From assembly GCA_018697195.1 (NCBI GenBank), contig CM031879.1, forward strand, positions 27,600,839 through 27,664,838: 64,000 nt of DNA. The letters run 5' to 3'. The notes under the pieces were generated by a model. The model worked only from the letters and a program-made list of their open reading frames with translations. It ran no database searches and was not told the DNA's origin. The DNA comes from Certhia americana. Taxonomy: Eukaryota > Chordata > Aves > Passeriformes > Certhiidae. Within the stretch, counting starts at the first letter, position 1, and every line of letters begins with the position of its first letter. Shown one piece after another: positions 1 to 13,800 of the stretch. Position numbers and translations under genes: made by a program.

Positions 1-1159
1 GCATCAGTCTCACTGCTGGGACTGACCTTCCTCTGCTAAGGCCTCACCAAAGCAACTAGTGAGCAAACTTATATTGTTTTAGCTTGTGATGTGGAAACAG
101 CTTTTGAATACAAGCCAAAAAAAGACCCGAACAACTCTAGTTTTTTCTTGTAGGGAGAATATATTTCTTTATGAAAACAGATAACTGAATTTGGATCTTT
201 AACAATCTTTAACAAAGCAGCAGTTCACGGTGGTGGTTAGTGCACATGCATACTAGAAGCCATGTGTCAAATACTCCTGCTCAATTTTTTAAACAGCTGA
301 AAGAATTTTTTTTTAAAATTCTGATAACAGCTGAATGGCATTCCTTCAAACTTCCTCATTAAGTTAGATAGGGTTTGCAGTCCAAGACAGAAGGAGCCAC
401 TGCGAAGAAAGACATGAGGTATGAAGTAGTATCTAAACTATAACTGTAGCATCCCCTGAGAGTAAATAAATTACCCAGTTGCAGCTGCATATTTCTATAT
501 CAAGGTCTATCTGGAGATTCCAAAATGATTCAGTGAAATATTAATCATCACAACCTTCCTGATGAACAGGTGTCATTACCCTTATTTCAGAGATCAAAAC
601 ACTGTTAACAGCTCATGATTTATATGACTTGCTTAGCTTTGCTCAAGAAACCTGTAGCAGAGCCACAAAATTTGTCTACTAGATATGAGGGTTTCACTGT
701 CAGTTCAAAGTCATAAACTTTGAATGCAACATGCTTCTGCATTTGATCTTAGTCCAGAACTTCAGACTTAATTTAAACTCCCATTTTGAAACCTTACCAT
801 TTGTAGCCTATGTGGCCTGCAGGAAAACACTGTTCGCATAGTTGGAGACTTTGTTTGAACATAAGAGGAACATACCTTTCCCACAAATGTCTTTAGCTAA
901 ATCATCAACACCTTGTTATTGTGTCACTTACCACAGTGTGCATAGATCTCAGAAATGGTGTTAAAGTGAAGAGTGAGTGAGGTATTGGTTTTACATTCTT
1001 TAGAGAGGTACCTTAGTTTGTACTTCCAGCCTCAGCAAGACCACTTTCACACCCCTCTTTGAATGTACTAGAGGTTATGTGGGGTATGCACAATGGGGGG
1101 AATGTGGTTCAGTGAGATCCAAACCCCTGATTTTTATGGTTGTAATTCTGTGTAATTCC

Positions 1160-1360
1160 ATAAATCTGTGCCTCACGACACTCATGGAAAAGAATTTTCC
1201 CCTAATAACTAATCTAAACCTACTCTTCTTAGTTTGAAGCCATTGACTTCTTGTCCCGTCACAAGTTGCTCTTGTAAATAGTCTCTTTTCCTCTTTATTG
1301 TAGGCTCCCTTCAGGTACTGAGAAGCTGCAATTATGTCACCCCTAAAGCCTTCTCTTCTG
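1160..1360 (-). mobile_element. CR1 LINE 3' fragment
   Basis: The plus strand reads as the reverse complement of the CR1 3' region: a segment like CTAATCTAAACCTACTC, then TTTGAAGCCATTG, CTTGTCCCGTCAC, TAGGCTCCCTTCAGGTACTG and AAAGCCTTCTCTTCT in the usual order. It is diverged and 5'-truncated. Confidence 0.85.
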
Positions 1361-2094
1361 AGTAACTGTCACTTTTTTCTGAGTAGCTGCTTCCATTAGG
1401 AAAGGGAAAACCTTAAGAGACTCTGAAACACTGAGAACTGAAATGCTGGCGGCTAAAACATTGAGAAAGTACTTGGTACTGTGGTAGAATTTCCATGTTT
1501 TTCTAATGGCAATAGTAAAACCAGACTTTATAACAGCATTATAAACAGATTTTAAAACAGCCTATATAAGCAGGAGATACCTTGTCACACCTTTTCTGTA
1601 CCATTATTTTAAGTGACTGAAAAGGAGACAATGTGTTCATTTCTCGCCTCCTTGTCATAAGGCATCTATATAAGAGAGATCAAGCTGCCCACATTGTGAC
1701 AGCATAAAAATGAAATGAATAGCCAAAGAATATTATACTGAATGGAAGGCAATGATCTCACTCCAACAGCACTTAAGAGATATCTTTGTCCTGGCAGTGT
1801 TTGCAGCAGGAACCAGGAACAGCAAATAAGCTCAAGAAGTTGCCATACAGAAGATGTTTGTATGTATTTAATTCTCTCTCAATTTTTATGAAAAAAAAAG
1901 TAATTCTAGAAATTGTGTCAGAAGCTGATATTGGTAGATTTGTACATTGTTGAGTAAACAGACAAAAGCATTTCCTGAATTTTTCAGTGTGCAGACACTG
2001 ACAACTGATGAATCAATCTTCACAGGTGACTGTAGAGAACCTGCTTACTATATCCCATTAAAATTAGCCCAAGTGGAAAAAGCTTTATGCATGA

Positions 2095-2140
2095 CTACAT
2101 ACATACATACATACCTACATACATGTATACATACATACAT
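2095..2140. repeat. (ACAT)n microsatellite
   Basis: About eleven ACAT units with two interruptions. Short tyrosine/histidine-rich ORFs on both strands here are artefacts. Confidence 0.9.
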
Positions 2141-3720
2141 CACAGGTGAAACCAGACCAGGCCTAAAGATAGAGACAATAACCTTCTTCCATAGGGCCTT
2201 CCTAGCAAGATTCTGCAGAACAGCTGCTGGGATTACATAGTAACATAAACTGGTATGCAAAAATGAGTGTCAGAGAATTTCATCAATTTGCATGTATTTC
2301 TCCCCAGTCTGATTAGGGTTTCCTCTAAAAGGCAAGCTCCCCCAAGTCAACTGACAGAAGTGAAGGATTGCTTAGCTGTAATTCTAAGTAGAAGACAGGT
2401 CTAGTTCTGCATACCCTTTGTATGAATTTTGAGATTTATCTGATATGTGCTCTTTTGAAGTATTCAAACTCTCCAGTGGTTTCTCCTGCATAGAAATTGC
2501 TTCAATGCCAACACTGAGCAAGATCCTAAACTGCCTCTTTGATCCCTGCACTGTGCAGTGCAGTGGATGCAGGGATGGCTGATGCAGGATGGCTGAGTTC
2601 TCACTGGCAGTAACTGACACGTCACCCCTTCCTTCGGGATCATATTCTGCTGTTAGAGATTTATAATATAAAAATATAAGATGCCTGCCTACTACAACTT
2701 TCTCTTCAAGCTTAGCAGAATCCCCAAGAGGCCTTTGGCACTGCCTCTTGGAGGTATCTCTGAAGAAGCTGCACACATCACTGTTTCTAGACTCAACACA
2801 ACAGCCCTGGTACCCTCTGGGGCTCTCCTTGCTTAAGGAGATAACATTTGACAGTCACTAAACTTCCTTCTTCCTTGTAAAGTGCAAGGAAGGGGAAATC
2901 CCAACATCCTACAACTGAAAGAAAACAGTGAACTAATCCAATATGCTCATGAGCACCAAAAGGCTCCTTGTCTGCCTGCCCCACAGTTCTTGTTATCCTC
3001 CTTTATGAGATGAAACTATGGTCCCTCTGTGGGCCCTACTATTTTGAATGAAATTTGTCTACAAGCATAACGCTTTATTGTTATGCACAAAAAAATTTCA
3101 CCATGGCCATACAGAACAAGAACCCGTAACACTGCATGCCCTTTCTGGCTGGCAGTTGCTGGCAGAACAAAACTATTTGCAATCTTTTCCGCAGCTGCAA
3201 AGTAGCCTTTGTGTATTCATTTCTCCACAATGTAATGCTACTCAAGATGCAGAATTACTTTTTAAATTTAAATGGTTGATCTTTTGGACCATTAATTTGA
3301 CTGTTGAAATATCCCATCAGTTACCTAAATAATAAGATATAGCAAGATATAGCAAGTATATTCACCATTTCAGGGGCTAATTTTCAGATTGTTTCAATTT
3401 ATTCTGTACATGTGCTGAGAAAGCATGCATGACATGTAAGTGATTTCAAGTGGCATTAAATTTTTTGGCCATAACCTACTGAATTGTGTGCAAGCCAGAA
3501 AAGTTGTGATTTATTGGGATAAAATTTGGGCCAGAAGTATTTCTTGAAGACTGGAACATTTCAGTTTGAGACTGAGATTCCCTGCCTTCCTACTATCCCA
3601 GAACTGCAACATTTGGGAATTCAAAGTGCCTGACGTAATGTTCAACACAATGTGGCTTGCAAAAATATCTGATGTGAAAAAACTCCTCTAACATCAGCCT
3701 CTTCACTGCCATCCATTAAT

Positions 3721-3779
3721 CAATTACTTAATGTCAATGTCAATATCAATGTCAATGTCAATGTTAATATCAATTACTT
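3721..3779. repeat. (ATGTCA)n hexamer array with flanking direct repeats
   Basis: Seven hexamers of ATGTCA type (variants ATATCA, ATGTTA) fill 3731-3772. The array is bounded on both sides by CAATTACTT (3721-3729 and 3771-3779). Confidence 0.8.
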
Positions 3780-6700
3780 GCAAACAACACCTTTGAGACA
3801 AAAAATAGTTAAAGAATAGAATTGGCTAAGGCTTTTCAGCCAATCAGAAAGCAAATAGAAATGATGCAATGTGTTTGACAGATGGGATTTTCATTCCACA
3901 GAAAATGGGTAAAAAGGCAATGATAAGATTAAGGTGATTTGGCAATTAAGATTTTACCAGCTCACATAACTTAAATAAGAAGAGCCTATGAAAGCTGTTT
4001 CAATCATGTGCCAATAAGCTTTAGGTCATATATACCACACATATCTTTTTATTCCTTTACCTTTAACTATTGCCTTTAGTAATAGCTGCATATTACCCTA
4101 TGTATGTGTGCTGCTGAAACTTCAGCCTGGGAAAATAGACTCACTGACCTGAATTTCTGCCAAAACAGAAGAAAGTTTTATAAAGTAGTAAGAAAGAGAA
4201 AATATAGCTTTGCCTTGAGCCAGTACTGAAATCCCATGCGTTTGCAAGGGACTTATCTACCATAGCTTGATATATTTCCATGAAAGCTCAGCAACAACAA
4301 TACACCTTTCTTGGGCTGTATCGGACATCATGGTGATTTTATGAGCTACTTCACTTTGTATTTTTAGCCATCTATTTTGAAAAACAGCAAGATTTGAAAA
4401 GTTTACAGAAATCTCCATACTTAATGTCTCTTCTCACTCAGATTGGAAGTTTGTTTGCACTTTCCAATCAACCAAAAGGACAGCAACAGAGAGCTTTATC
4501 TTTCTACTTGTGAAATGAAACTTACCTTTTGCTATTTAGTAATGTATTTTCAGAAACTGCTTCTTCACCCTCACAATGCACCCCTGGCCTCTGTTTGTGC
4601 AGTCCAGTCAGTTTTGACAATTGCTTTTTAAAGCTCTTCACTTTAAAAGACTGTCCAGCAATTTCTCTGTTCTTTCAGAAGCAGGCCCCACACAGATACG
4701 AAGGAGCTGAAAAAATGAAGTTAACCTTCCACAGGCTTTTTCTACTGGGTCAATTCAGCAATTATTGTTTCCACTGACTTTTTCAAGAATTTAATGAATT
4801 TTACTTCTCCTTCCTAACCAATAGTATAATGTGGTTCTGTCTAAAGTTCGTGCATGCACCCCTCTTGTTGTGTAGGGTGCTATTTAAATTGCTGAGCTCT
4901 GTGTATGCTTAAATGCTTGGAATATTTTAGCCCATGATTGTATCTCACTTTTAAAGATGTTGGCCTAAGGCACAAGTGTCAGTTGTAAAATAGTTTGCAA
5001 ATAAATGGGTAACAAAAATCTTATGTACAAAATAAATAAGAACCTTTTCTGCAAAACTTTTATGAGTACTAGTTTTTCTAATGGGTTAAAGACAACATTA
5101 TGGACGAATTGAGAGTTCAGAATTTAAATGGTTGACATATAGTCCAACACATATAGTAAAACTTTATTTTAAACTACTGGTTGTAAAAGCATGAGAGGAA
5201 AAGTACTTTTGTTTCTCCTGTTTGCCTTTTCCATATTCCTTGTAATAGCAACATTTAGGTATAGAAAATGCACACAGTTATGATGAGGACATGGTGCAGA
5301 TCTGTGAAAACAAACTAATATTACTGAAAAACTCCTTCAGCACACTTGGTGAAGCCCTAATAGTGGCAGCAAAGGCTCCTAAAAAAGGGTAAACTTTCTT
5401 GTCTGATTACTACAATGCTTAGTTATAAGGAGATGAGTGAAGCAGTCTTTTGTCATGTTAGCCTTCATAATATCTACCTCTCCAAGGTTGAGTAAAACCT
5501 TTCAGATTTTCCAAAGACAGTTTTGATGCCTTAATTGCTATCTTTTTTTTCCATTTTTTTCTTTTTTTCTGGGCTAATTAACACCAGTTTGTAAAAGTCT
5601 CCCGCAAGACATTGTAAAACATCACTTGTTAAAGAGATTGTGGAGCTTGCTCTTGACAAATGTGAAGTGACATTCTGCCTGTGTCTTTTGTAAGATCATA
5701 TAAAGGAGCTGGTTCATCTACCAGAAAAAGAAAAAAATCTCACCAGGAACCAGTGAAGAAGACAATACTCATCAAACAGAGTCGCAGGGCTAAGTAAATG
5801 GTTCACACGTCTTGCTCACATGAGATGAAAGGGAATGAATCAAAATTCATTTTACATTTGATCACAGACAAGGAATTCTCCAGATCAAAGTGTGCCATAA
5901 TAATGAAGACTAACTAAATGCAACTAGATCCAACACCATCTGTCAGGGGCTTGATGTCTAAAAATGGAAATCCTTTATGTTAATGTATTATTGCATAACC
6001 ACATGAGAACCAAAAGATTCTTGAAGTCTCATTTTGTTTTTGTGTATTGTGGTTAAGAAAATTCAACTAACATAACCTCCCCAAATGAGTCTAGCACACT
6101 GCAAGAAAAGAGTGTTAGATATAATGATGAGTTTTCAACCTCTGTTTTCCTTGTGTCTGATCAGGCACTACTTTTAAAAAGGCTAATGGCAGAAATGCTG
6201 TTGACCTAAATAAAATATATCAGCAGGATAGGAAATGAGTTTGATGGTTGTAATCCAATTTTCAGTGGAGAAGGGTGCACATCAGACATCACACATCACA
6301 AAAACCTTCTCCACAATTAGCACTAATTGGCAACTTTTTTGGCAGTCTCTCTACTGAGGCCAAAAACTGAATGAACATGGATATTAAACTGTCCTTTTGT
6401 TCCTAGAAGTACTCTGTTTGAGCAGCAGCTGAAATTTACTGGCATAGCAATGTGGAAAAAAAATGTTGTATTTCTGACTGTACCTGTTCTGGAGATGATC
6501 AGAATTCATTCTTCTGGGCTGTCAAAGCAACTTGTATATGCTAATATAGTTACAGCAGAAAAGTGAAAACATTTTTTAACCCTCTAGGTGAAAATGCTTA
6601 AAATGTGTATAATATTTGAAATTGTAGTGAAAAAAGTGTGGAAACCTATGCTGTGCAGAAGTAAACAAAAATGGGCTTGTCCCTTTTGATATGAGGGGCA

Positions 6701-9700
6701 TGTGTGTGGTGAAGGAAGTGTTGTTTCCTTCCACCACTCCTCTGCATTCACTCATTCACTTTAGTGTAGTAAAGCAGTATTTTAGCATAGTAAAGCTGTC
6801 TGGATGCTCAGAAAAATTGATGCCCTTTCCAAACTTTATTTAACTAACCGAATTGCCGCCTGAGCTTGACCACACAGCTGGACACACACTGTTCCACAGA
6901 GAAGAAAGCATGTTTTGCTGCAGCCAGCCTTGCTCCTGAAAAGCTTTTGGAAGTTGTCAGGCTAAAGAGCAGCTCTTGGCTCTGTGGTAGTTGGACATGT
7001 ACTGGCACAGAAGTGCCCTTAATGTTTCTGGTTGAGTGAAGCTACAGTGCAACAGACACTTTGATCCATTACCCTGCAATTCAGTTTGCAAAGGAAATCA
7101 GGGGACAGAGCAAGAGTCCCTTTTCTGACAGGATACCAAATCTATTGACTCTTGGCTGTAACTGTCTTTACTGTTGCCATTTCCAAGAAACTGTCCTCCT
7201 TGTCCCCAGCCTTCACTAATCTCTGCAGTTTCTAAGAAATGCAGGCAGCTCTGCTTATGGTGACATCAGTTTCAGTTCTGCTAGAATTATTTTGATTTGT
7301 TCTAGAGTCTCTTTTTATTCATGACCTAAAAGAATTTAGATTGGAATGTTAGTGTAGTATAATAGCGCTAATTTCTAAAAACAGTATTTAGTACTCCCTG
7401 AGAACAGTTTATTTTCATGGTGCTTACTGAACTTCACAGCTGTCATGTCACTCAGTTTTGACAGCTCAGTCTTTCATTCCTCTGACAGATTTAGATTATC
7501 TTCTGTTCTTGTCTAAAATTATTCAGCTCTAACAGCATAAACAGAGAAGGTGACAAACATTATTTATGCTTCTACTGCAAGACTATTGTCGTTAAAAGAT
7601 ACAGAAAAGGCAAGCCAAGAGTATATCACTAGAACTCCTGTTTCTTGCTGTCAGTGTTATCATCGCATTTTTGTGGAAGAAAAAAAACCCTTCTGAAACA
7701 GATTTTAAACATGGGAGATGATGGTATGGCATAAGCAATTGATTGTGCCTTGCAAGTCAGATGTACAGCTCTTCTTGAGGTATTCACTTGTCTCAGTGGT
7801 TTGATGGTCACACACCATGGAGAAATATAAGTAAATATCATTATAGGCCAGAGTCAATGAGATAGCAAGCTCACAAATGCTATTGATAGCAAGAGATTAT
7901 GTATTATTAATGTTTGCGTGTGTCTGAAGAGTTTGTTTATGAACCAAAACCTATGTGAGGGATAGGATAACAGCAGGCTGTAACTTGAAAGAGAGCAGCT
8001 CTCACTGAACAGGATACAGATCTTTTACATGAAGCAAAATGCAACGTTTGATCTACCCTGACAACTTTCCTTTTTACTCTTTTATGTTCTCAGGTATCTT
8101 TTAATTATTCTGTTTCAAGACCTTATTTTTTAAATCAGAGCTAGTCTTCTTTATTTGTATTTTATACCAAGTCTATCAAAGAAAAGTGGAAAAGGATGTA
8201 CTGCTGACTACAATGAAATGACAAAATATGCTGCACACAGTAGCAAAAGTTTCCATACATTTCAACCTAGTTGGTATTCAAATACTGATTTAATTCTGCT
8301 CAAAGCTGAACACATTCAGCACTCCCTTGCTTCATGTTTACTGCAGGTAATGTAAACCAGTGCCAATCAGTTCTTCACCCTGAAGAGACCTGCTGCAGCC
8401 AAACAGAACCAAACAATTAGCAAAGAATGGCATTGCAGATAAATTGCCTGAAACAATTTCCAAACTTTGAACTCCAAGTATGACTGAACTGCAAGTTTTT
8501 GAAAGTGGATGGTTGTATTTCTTAGTGACTGAGTGGGGAAGGTTTTTTAAATACACGTTGTTTCAATTTAACACAAATTGTTAACTAAATTCTTTATTGT
8601 TCCACGGATGAGTATTACATATACTAAAACTCCAGGCAAGTATGAAAAAATACTTTCATGAACACAGCTTTGCATGCTAACAACAGTTTCCAGACTTCTG
8701 GAGGTTTGGGACATTCTATTTGACAGACTTTGCAGTGTATTTTTAGTGTCATCAGATGGTAAATTGCCCCATTTGTTATTAAAAAATGAGATGAGCTGTT
8801 ATTTAAAGCAGATTATAATCTTAAATCAAAATGATTTGGCTTATTAAATTGCCAGATCAGTTAAAAATGTAAGGGAAAAAAAAGGAAGAATTATTTTCCC
8901 CTTCTTTCAATAATTTTAATTCGAATCACACTAAGACCTACTCTGAACTCTATGGCAGTTAATTAATTCTCCTTATATAATGCACCCATAAGAGAATACA
9001 AGGATGAAAATTTCTGTTTTCATGAATTCATCAGGGATTTTTTCTTTTCATGAAGGCCAGGATTTGATCTAAAATATTTACGGGTAGAGAGATTATTACA
9101 TTTTTTCAGGGAAGTTACACTGAGTAATTACTTGGCTTTGCATGAGTTATGCTCTACTTGCATTTGGTTTCCACACTCCACAAGCTCCCCACTCCTAGAG
9201 GGGCAGTCAGGGCCAGCTGTGAAGAGGAGCGTGAGTGAACCCAAGGATGCAGCTCTGCCAAGATCACAAAACAAAATAGTCTCCTTTTGGATATCACTAT
9301 GCCCAACAGTGCCTGAGAAAACAAATACAAAGCAACTGCTGTTTTCACTGTGTCTTCAAAATCAGAAGGCAGAAATGTCCCGGTGAATTAAAAGACTGGA
9401 TTTTGACACAAAATGAACAAGATCCATCCTGAGGATCACTCTGGAGCACACCTGTGACTTACAGCCACCTTCCACATCAACAGTTTGAGGGAGATTTTGT
9501 TGGGTTGGAAATCTCCTGTGTCTACTTCTTGGTGATCTTCAGGAGGGGCTTTATTGGGACCATCTTGTTGAAGAGCTGACTGAAGAACAATGCCAAGACT
9601 CTGAGTCATTTTCTACTATTGCAACTATCTTCCTTCCAGCTTTGCTCTGACAAATTCCTTCTCTGGTCCTTCTCTCTCTCCATCTCCTTTATTTCATCCT

Positions 9701-10818
9701 CAGCTACTGGTTTTGTCTCACAGTTTGTTCCCAAACTCCCTTATTGCAGCACACAGGACTCTAGACTCTTCCCTCTACCATTCAGGTCCAGAAAATCCCT
9801 ATTTCCAATTAATTCTCTGTTAATGTTTCTATAAATAGGTGATTAGTGGAATTTTTGTCTCCACATTTCTGTCATTTGGCATTTTAAAAACAGAAGACTC
9901 GTGAATGAGATGCCAGAATATACAATGTTGCAATTACCAGCAAGCATCTGTGGAATGGCTATTGCCAGCAAAACACAACTTTAGTTCCTTATCTGTAGTA
10001 TTACTGAGGCATGTCCTTTCCAAAGACATAAAAATACGACTATTTCAAATACTAAAACAACATAACATCAGGAAATAATTAGGAAGTGCATTATCAGTGT
10101 CACGTCTCTGACTATATTCAATCTATATTTTCTGCAATAGCAAGCACGCAGTTAAACTTTCAAATAAGTAATACTGACAATACCAATAATGGAGTCCAAA
10201 TAAACTAAGGAAATTATACATGATGTACTGAGCTTGATTTTAATTCTGGGCTCCAAGCTTCTAGATAGCTCCTATGCTTGTTCAGTTCATGAAGGCTTTA
10301 CACTCAATATGTTTCACATTACCGTCTAAGCTTGCATTGAAAGTAAAAAAGGAGAACTAATTCATAGTGAACTCAAAGAGACACCACACAATATAAACAT
10401 CAGAATCTACTTTTATTTTGGCTGAACTTCTGTAGAGTCAGATGGCAATTCAGATATAAGGGAATTTCAATTTCTGGAAATTGCTTAGGCTGGCTCTTTG
10501 TTACAGGGTCTTTGAAGGGCTAAGATATATACACAGAAAGATATTCTCCTATTTATCTGTTACAGTGCACTTCACAGAGCAAACAATTCTATAATTTTTG
10601 GTCTTTTTCTTGACTTTTATAATGCAGTTCTTTAGGTTTAACTTTACTCTGAAGGTGAACTCAAATTTTTATAAGATAAAATCTCAGCTAGCATCTGTTA
10701 GTGCTGAAAATATAAATTGTGCTGTCCTGTTGGTGACTTGGGCCAAGGTAAGGAGAATTTTGGCTCATGTGCTCATAGTTCTTGCTGGTGTCCTTAGGCT
10801 TCCATAGCATATTAATTA

Positions 10819-10849
<31 letters not shown>
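10819..10849. repeat. Poly(T) tract
   Basis: About 23 uninterrupted T after a T-rich lead. No adjacent SINE or retrocopy body was recognised. Confidence 0.85.
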
Positions 10850-13800
10850 CACAGCATGATCCATTGTTGTTAAATACATCATACTGGTTTTGGCCACTCT
10901 ACCATCCTAGACTTTCCTGCCTACAAGAGTGTCCAGGTTAGCCACAAGACTGGGAGTCCTATGTAAAAGCCTGGAATTTTTAAGCTCTTTCATTTCCTAA
11001 AGCAGAAGTAAAATAAAAGATGATCACTTTGAAAAGTGCCTCCAGATCTCCTTCAGCATTTTTACAACATTCTTGTGGTTCAGTATTCTACAGGTGATAC
11101 CCTGATGTTCTTCAGTTTTTCTGTAAATAGTAATCTGCATTTCTTTCATCAGCTTAGAAGCTACTCCACAATCCTCTCTAGGAAGAGGAAGAAAAAAATC
11201 CACTTTCACTTAGATGTCCACCACAAACACAAAGTCCTTCTAGGTGTGAGGAGAAGAAGGGTAATATCATGTTTTGAATCTCCATTATGGTAACTGAGGA
11301 GAACAAAGGAAAGCACATAGAGTTTTCCTTCCTGGATCCTCTCCTACTTTGTGAATACAAGTGTTTCAAGTCCAGCTTCTTCAGGCACACCTTTAGTCAG
11401 ACTCTAGACTCCCATTATCTCATATTATAGAAGAATATGCCGAGGCACATTTTGGCTTTATCTTGGCATCTCTTTACCCCATGGGCTTTTCTATACCTTT
11501 CTTAAATCTTTTTAATCCTGGCAACTGCATTTTTTTTTGGCCTTTTATTCCAAGTGTTGACAACTTGCCTCAAGCCAAGGAGCACCCACATGAGAGACGA
11601 TGTTTTCCTTAGTCTGTAGGTCAGATTCTCATCTCAGTCATGACTCTGTAAAGGACAACACTAATTAAATGAAGGTTAAAATCCACCTCATCATCTTCTT
11701 AGACTGTTTTTCCAGAGCTTATATTTAGCTATTCTGACTCCACTGCTCCAAAGTGAGACTTCTCTCAACTTCAGATAGAGTTGAAGGCTACCAGTACATT
11801 GCAGGCATGGTGTCCTCAATTAATTTTTTATTTAAAGGAAAAAGAGAAACATTTGCTCATAAAATTTGGCCATATTTTAGCTGTGATAGTATTCAAAACT
11901 GAGTATTTTGTAAAAGTTTGTAAAGCAGTAAGTTCTGTGTATCCTCAGCCTAAACAGGATTCAGAAAAAAATCAGACAGAATTAAGTCTGTTCATTATTT
12001 ACCTACCCTGGTGCTTTATTTACAGAACATTTATGGAGGTACAGTTGAGTTCTATGACATGAGCACCTCAAAAATAGATGTGGACATAATAACTCCTGTT
12101 ACAGAAATACTTCCCAAGTGTCAAACGCTTACTTGTGACATTGAAAATTTTGCTGAGTCAAGCTGATTCAATCACTGGGAGCGTTCAGAAATAATTTTTA
12201 ACATCATGTTATATTTATATTAAAGCAGTTGTAGGATTGTATTTTAATTTATACTTTTCCCCTTAAAATCTGACTTCATACACCTTCAGCCTGTATTGAA
12301 GTTTGCAGTCTGCCTTTAGTTGCTGTTTCTTCCAGACAGAAAGAAACTCAGAGAATGCAATTGCCTGACTGCGCTACAGCCAACTCATTAATAGATTTCA
12401 TGCCTATGGGAAACTGAATATACTCAAGTAGGATGAGAACAAGACTGAAGAGATGTAAGGACATGGTAAGGACAAGAAACTCTTTAGTTTAGGTAAAAAA
12501 TCACTTTTTCAAAAGTCCTCTTTCAGTTCAACACAGCTGCAAACAGAATTGTTTTTATTTTAAAAAATATTAAATTCATAATAACTGTAGAGAGGAAAAT
12601 AGAGGATTCCAGTCATACATGAAATTAATTCTAACACAAAATGTCTTGTTCTCTAGATGATAATAGAACAAATAAAAATCTATCCATGACCACAGCTGGA
12701 TTTGTCTACCAACCTCATTAAAAGTATAAATACATTGTCTTTCAGAGAAGGATTTATACACCCTGCTGCCCTCGGCTTTTTAAGTACTTCTATTAGTAAA
12801 TATAAGGAAAGTTTTTTATCATTTCCCTAATGGTCTCCTTTATTAATTTCCTTTTTATTTTATAAGTTGGAAGATCCCTCACTTGAAGATCTTCCAGTTG
12901 ATGGATATGATCTGTCACTTTGCTGCAAACAGTCAAATCATCCCTCCAAGCAGGGTCTGGAGAACAGCTGATTTCATCTTCTCTTACAGTAATAGAATCT
13001 GACATATACTGAATAGAACTTTTATTATTCACTTAGGAAGTATTTCAGGTGCTTACCATTGGCAAGATAATAAAGCGCACTGGTAAGTGAAATCTGCAAC
13101 CCTACTAGAAAACTCCACTTTTGATAAATGGAATCAAAAAGCCTGTTATGCTTGTTGCCTTTTTTGGTTCCTTTCTTCATAAAATCTTGCCTTGTTGCCC
13201 AATAAAGTTGCTCTGAGGGCTGGCCTTCGAGCTGAAGGTGTTCTTTACAGCTCCAGCTGCAGTTTCATGGCGGTGTTTCAGCATTGCATGGGATAAAAAG
13301 AGTCCTCTGACTCAAGCATGGGGAAAGGACATACACAATGTAAACCCACAACGTATCTACTGCACACCAAAGGGGGCTGCCACATGATAGCAGCAGTCTG
13401 CCAAATCCTCTGAACTTTTGGCATCTAATAATAGGGACACCGCAATAAAAGAAAAGCAAGGAAGGAAATTATTAGGGAGCTGGGAAAAGTGACTTATGTC
13501 ACTTTTTTTCGGGGCAATCTCTTTATCCCACTTCATTAATTCAATGATGATTGGATTGATAGAGGCTTAGCTCAGAGTACATCTGTTGGACAATATCTGC
13601 TTTTTATTTATCTCTATTCTCTGTATCAAAGAGTATAAAGAGAAGTTAACACTCTTTCTACACTCCAGCCTCTCACCCCAGTCCCAGAGCTGGGAATTTT
13701 CTTTCCCACTGTTTTGCTTCAATTAGAAAGGATATACTCAAATGTTGCCTTTGTTCCCACTTCAGAGGGATGGTCTCTAGGACCTGCAGCAACCTCCAGC

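Noticed and set aside
2384..2776. 130-codon minus-strand ORF
   Set aside because: No recognisable domain, no splice context and no partner exons. It could be chance; too little to call a gene.
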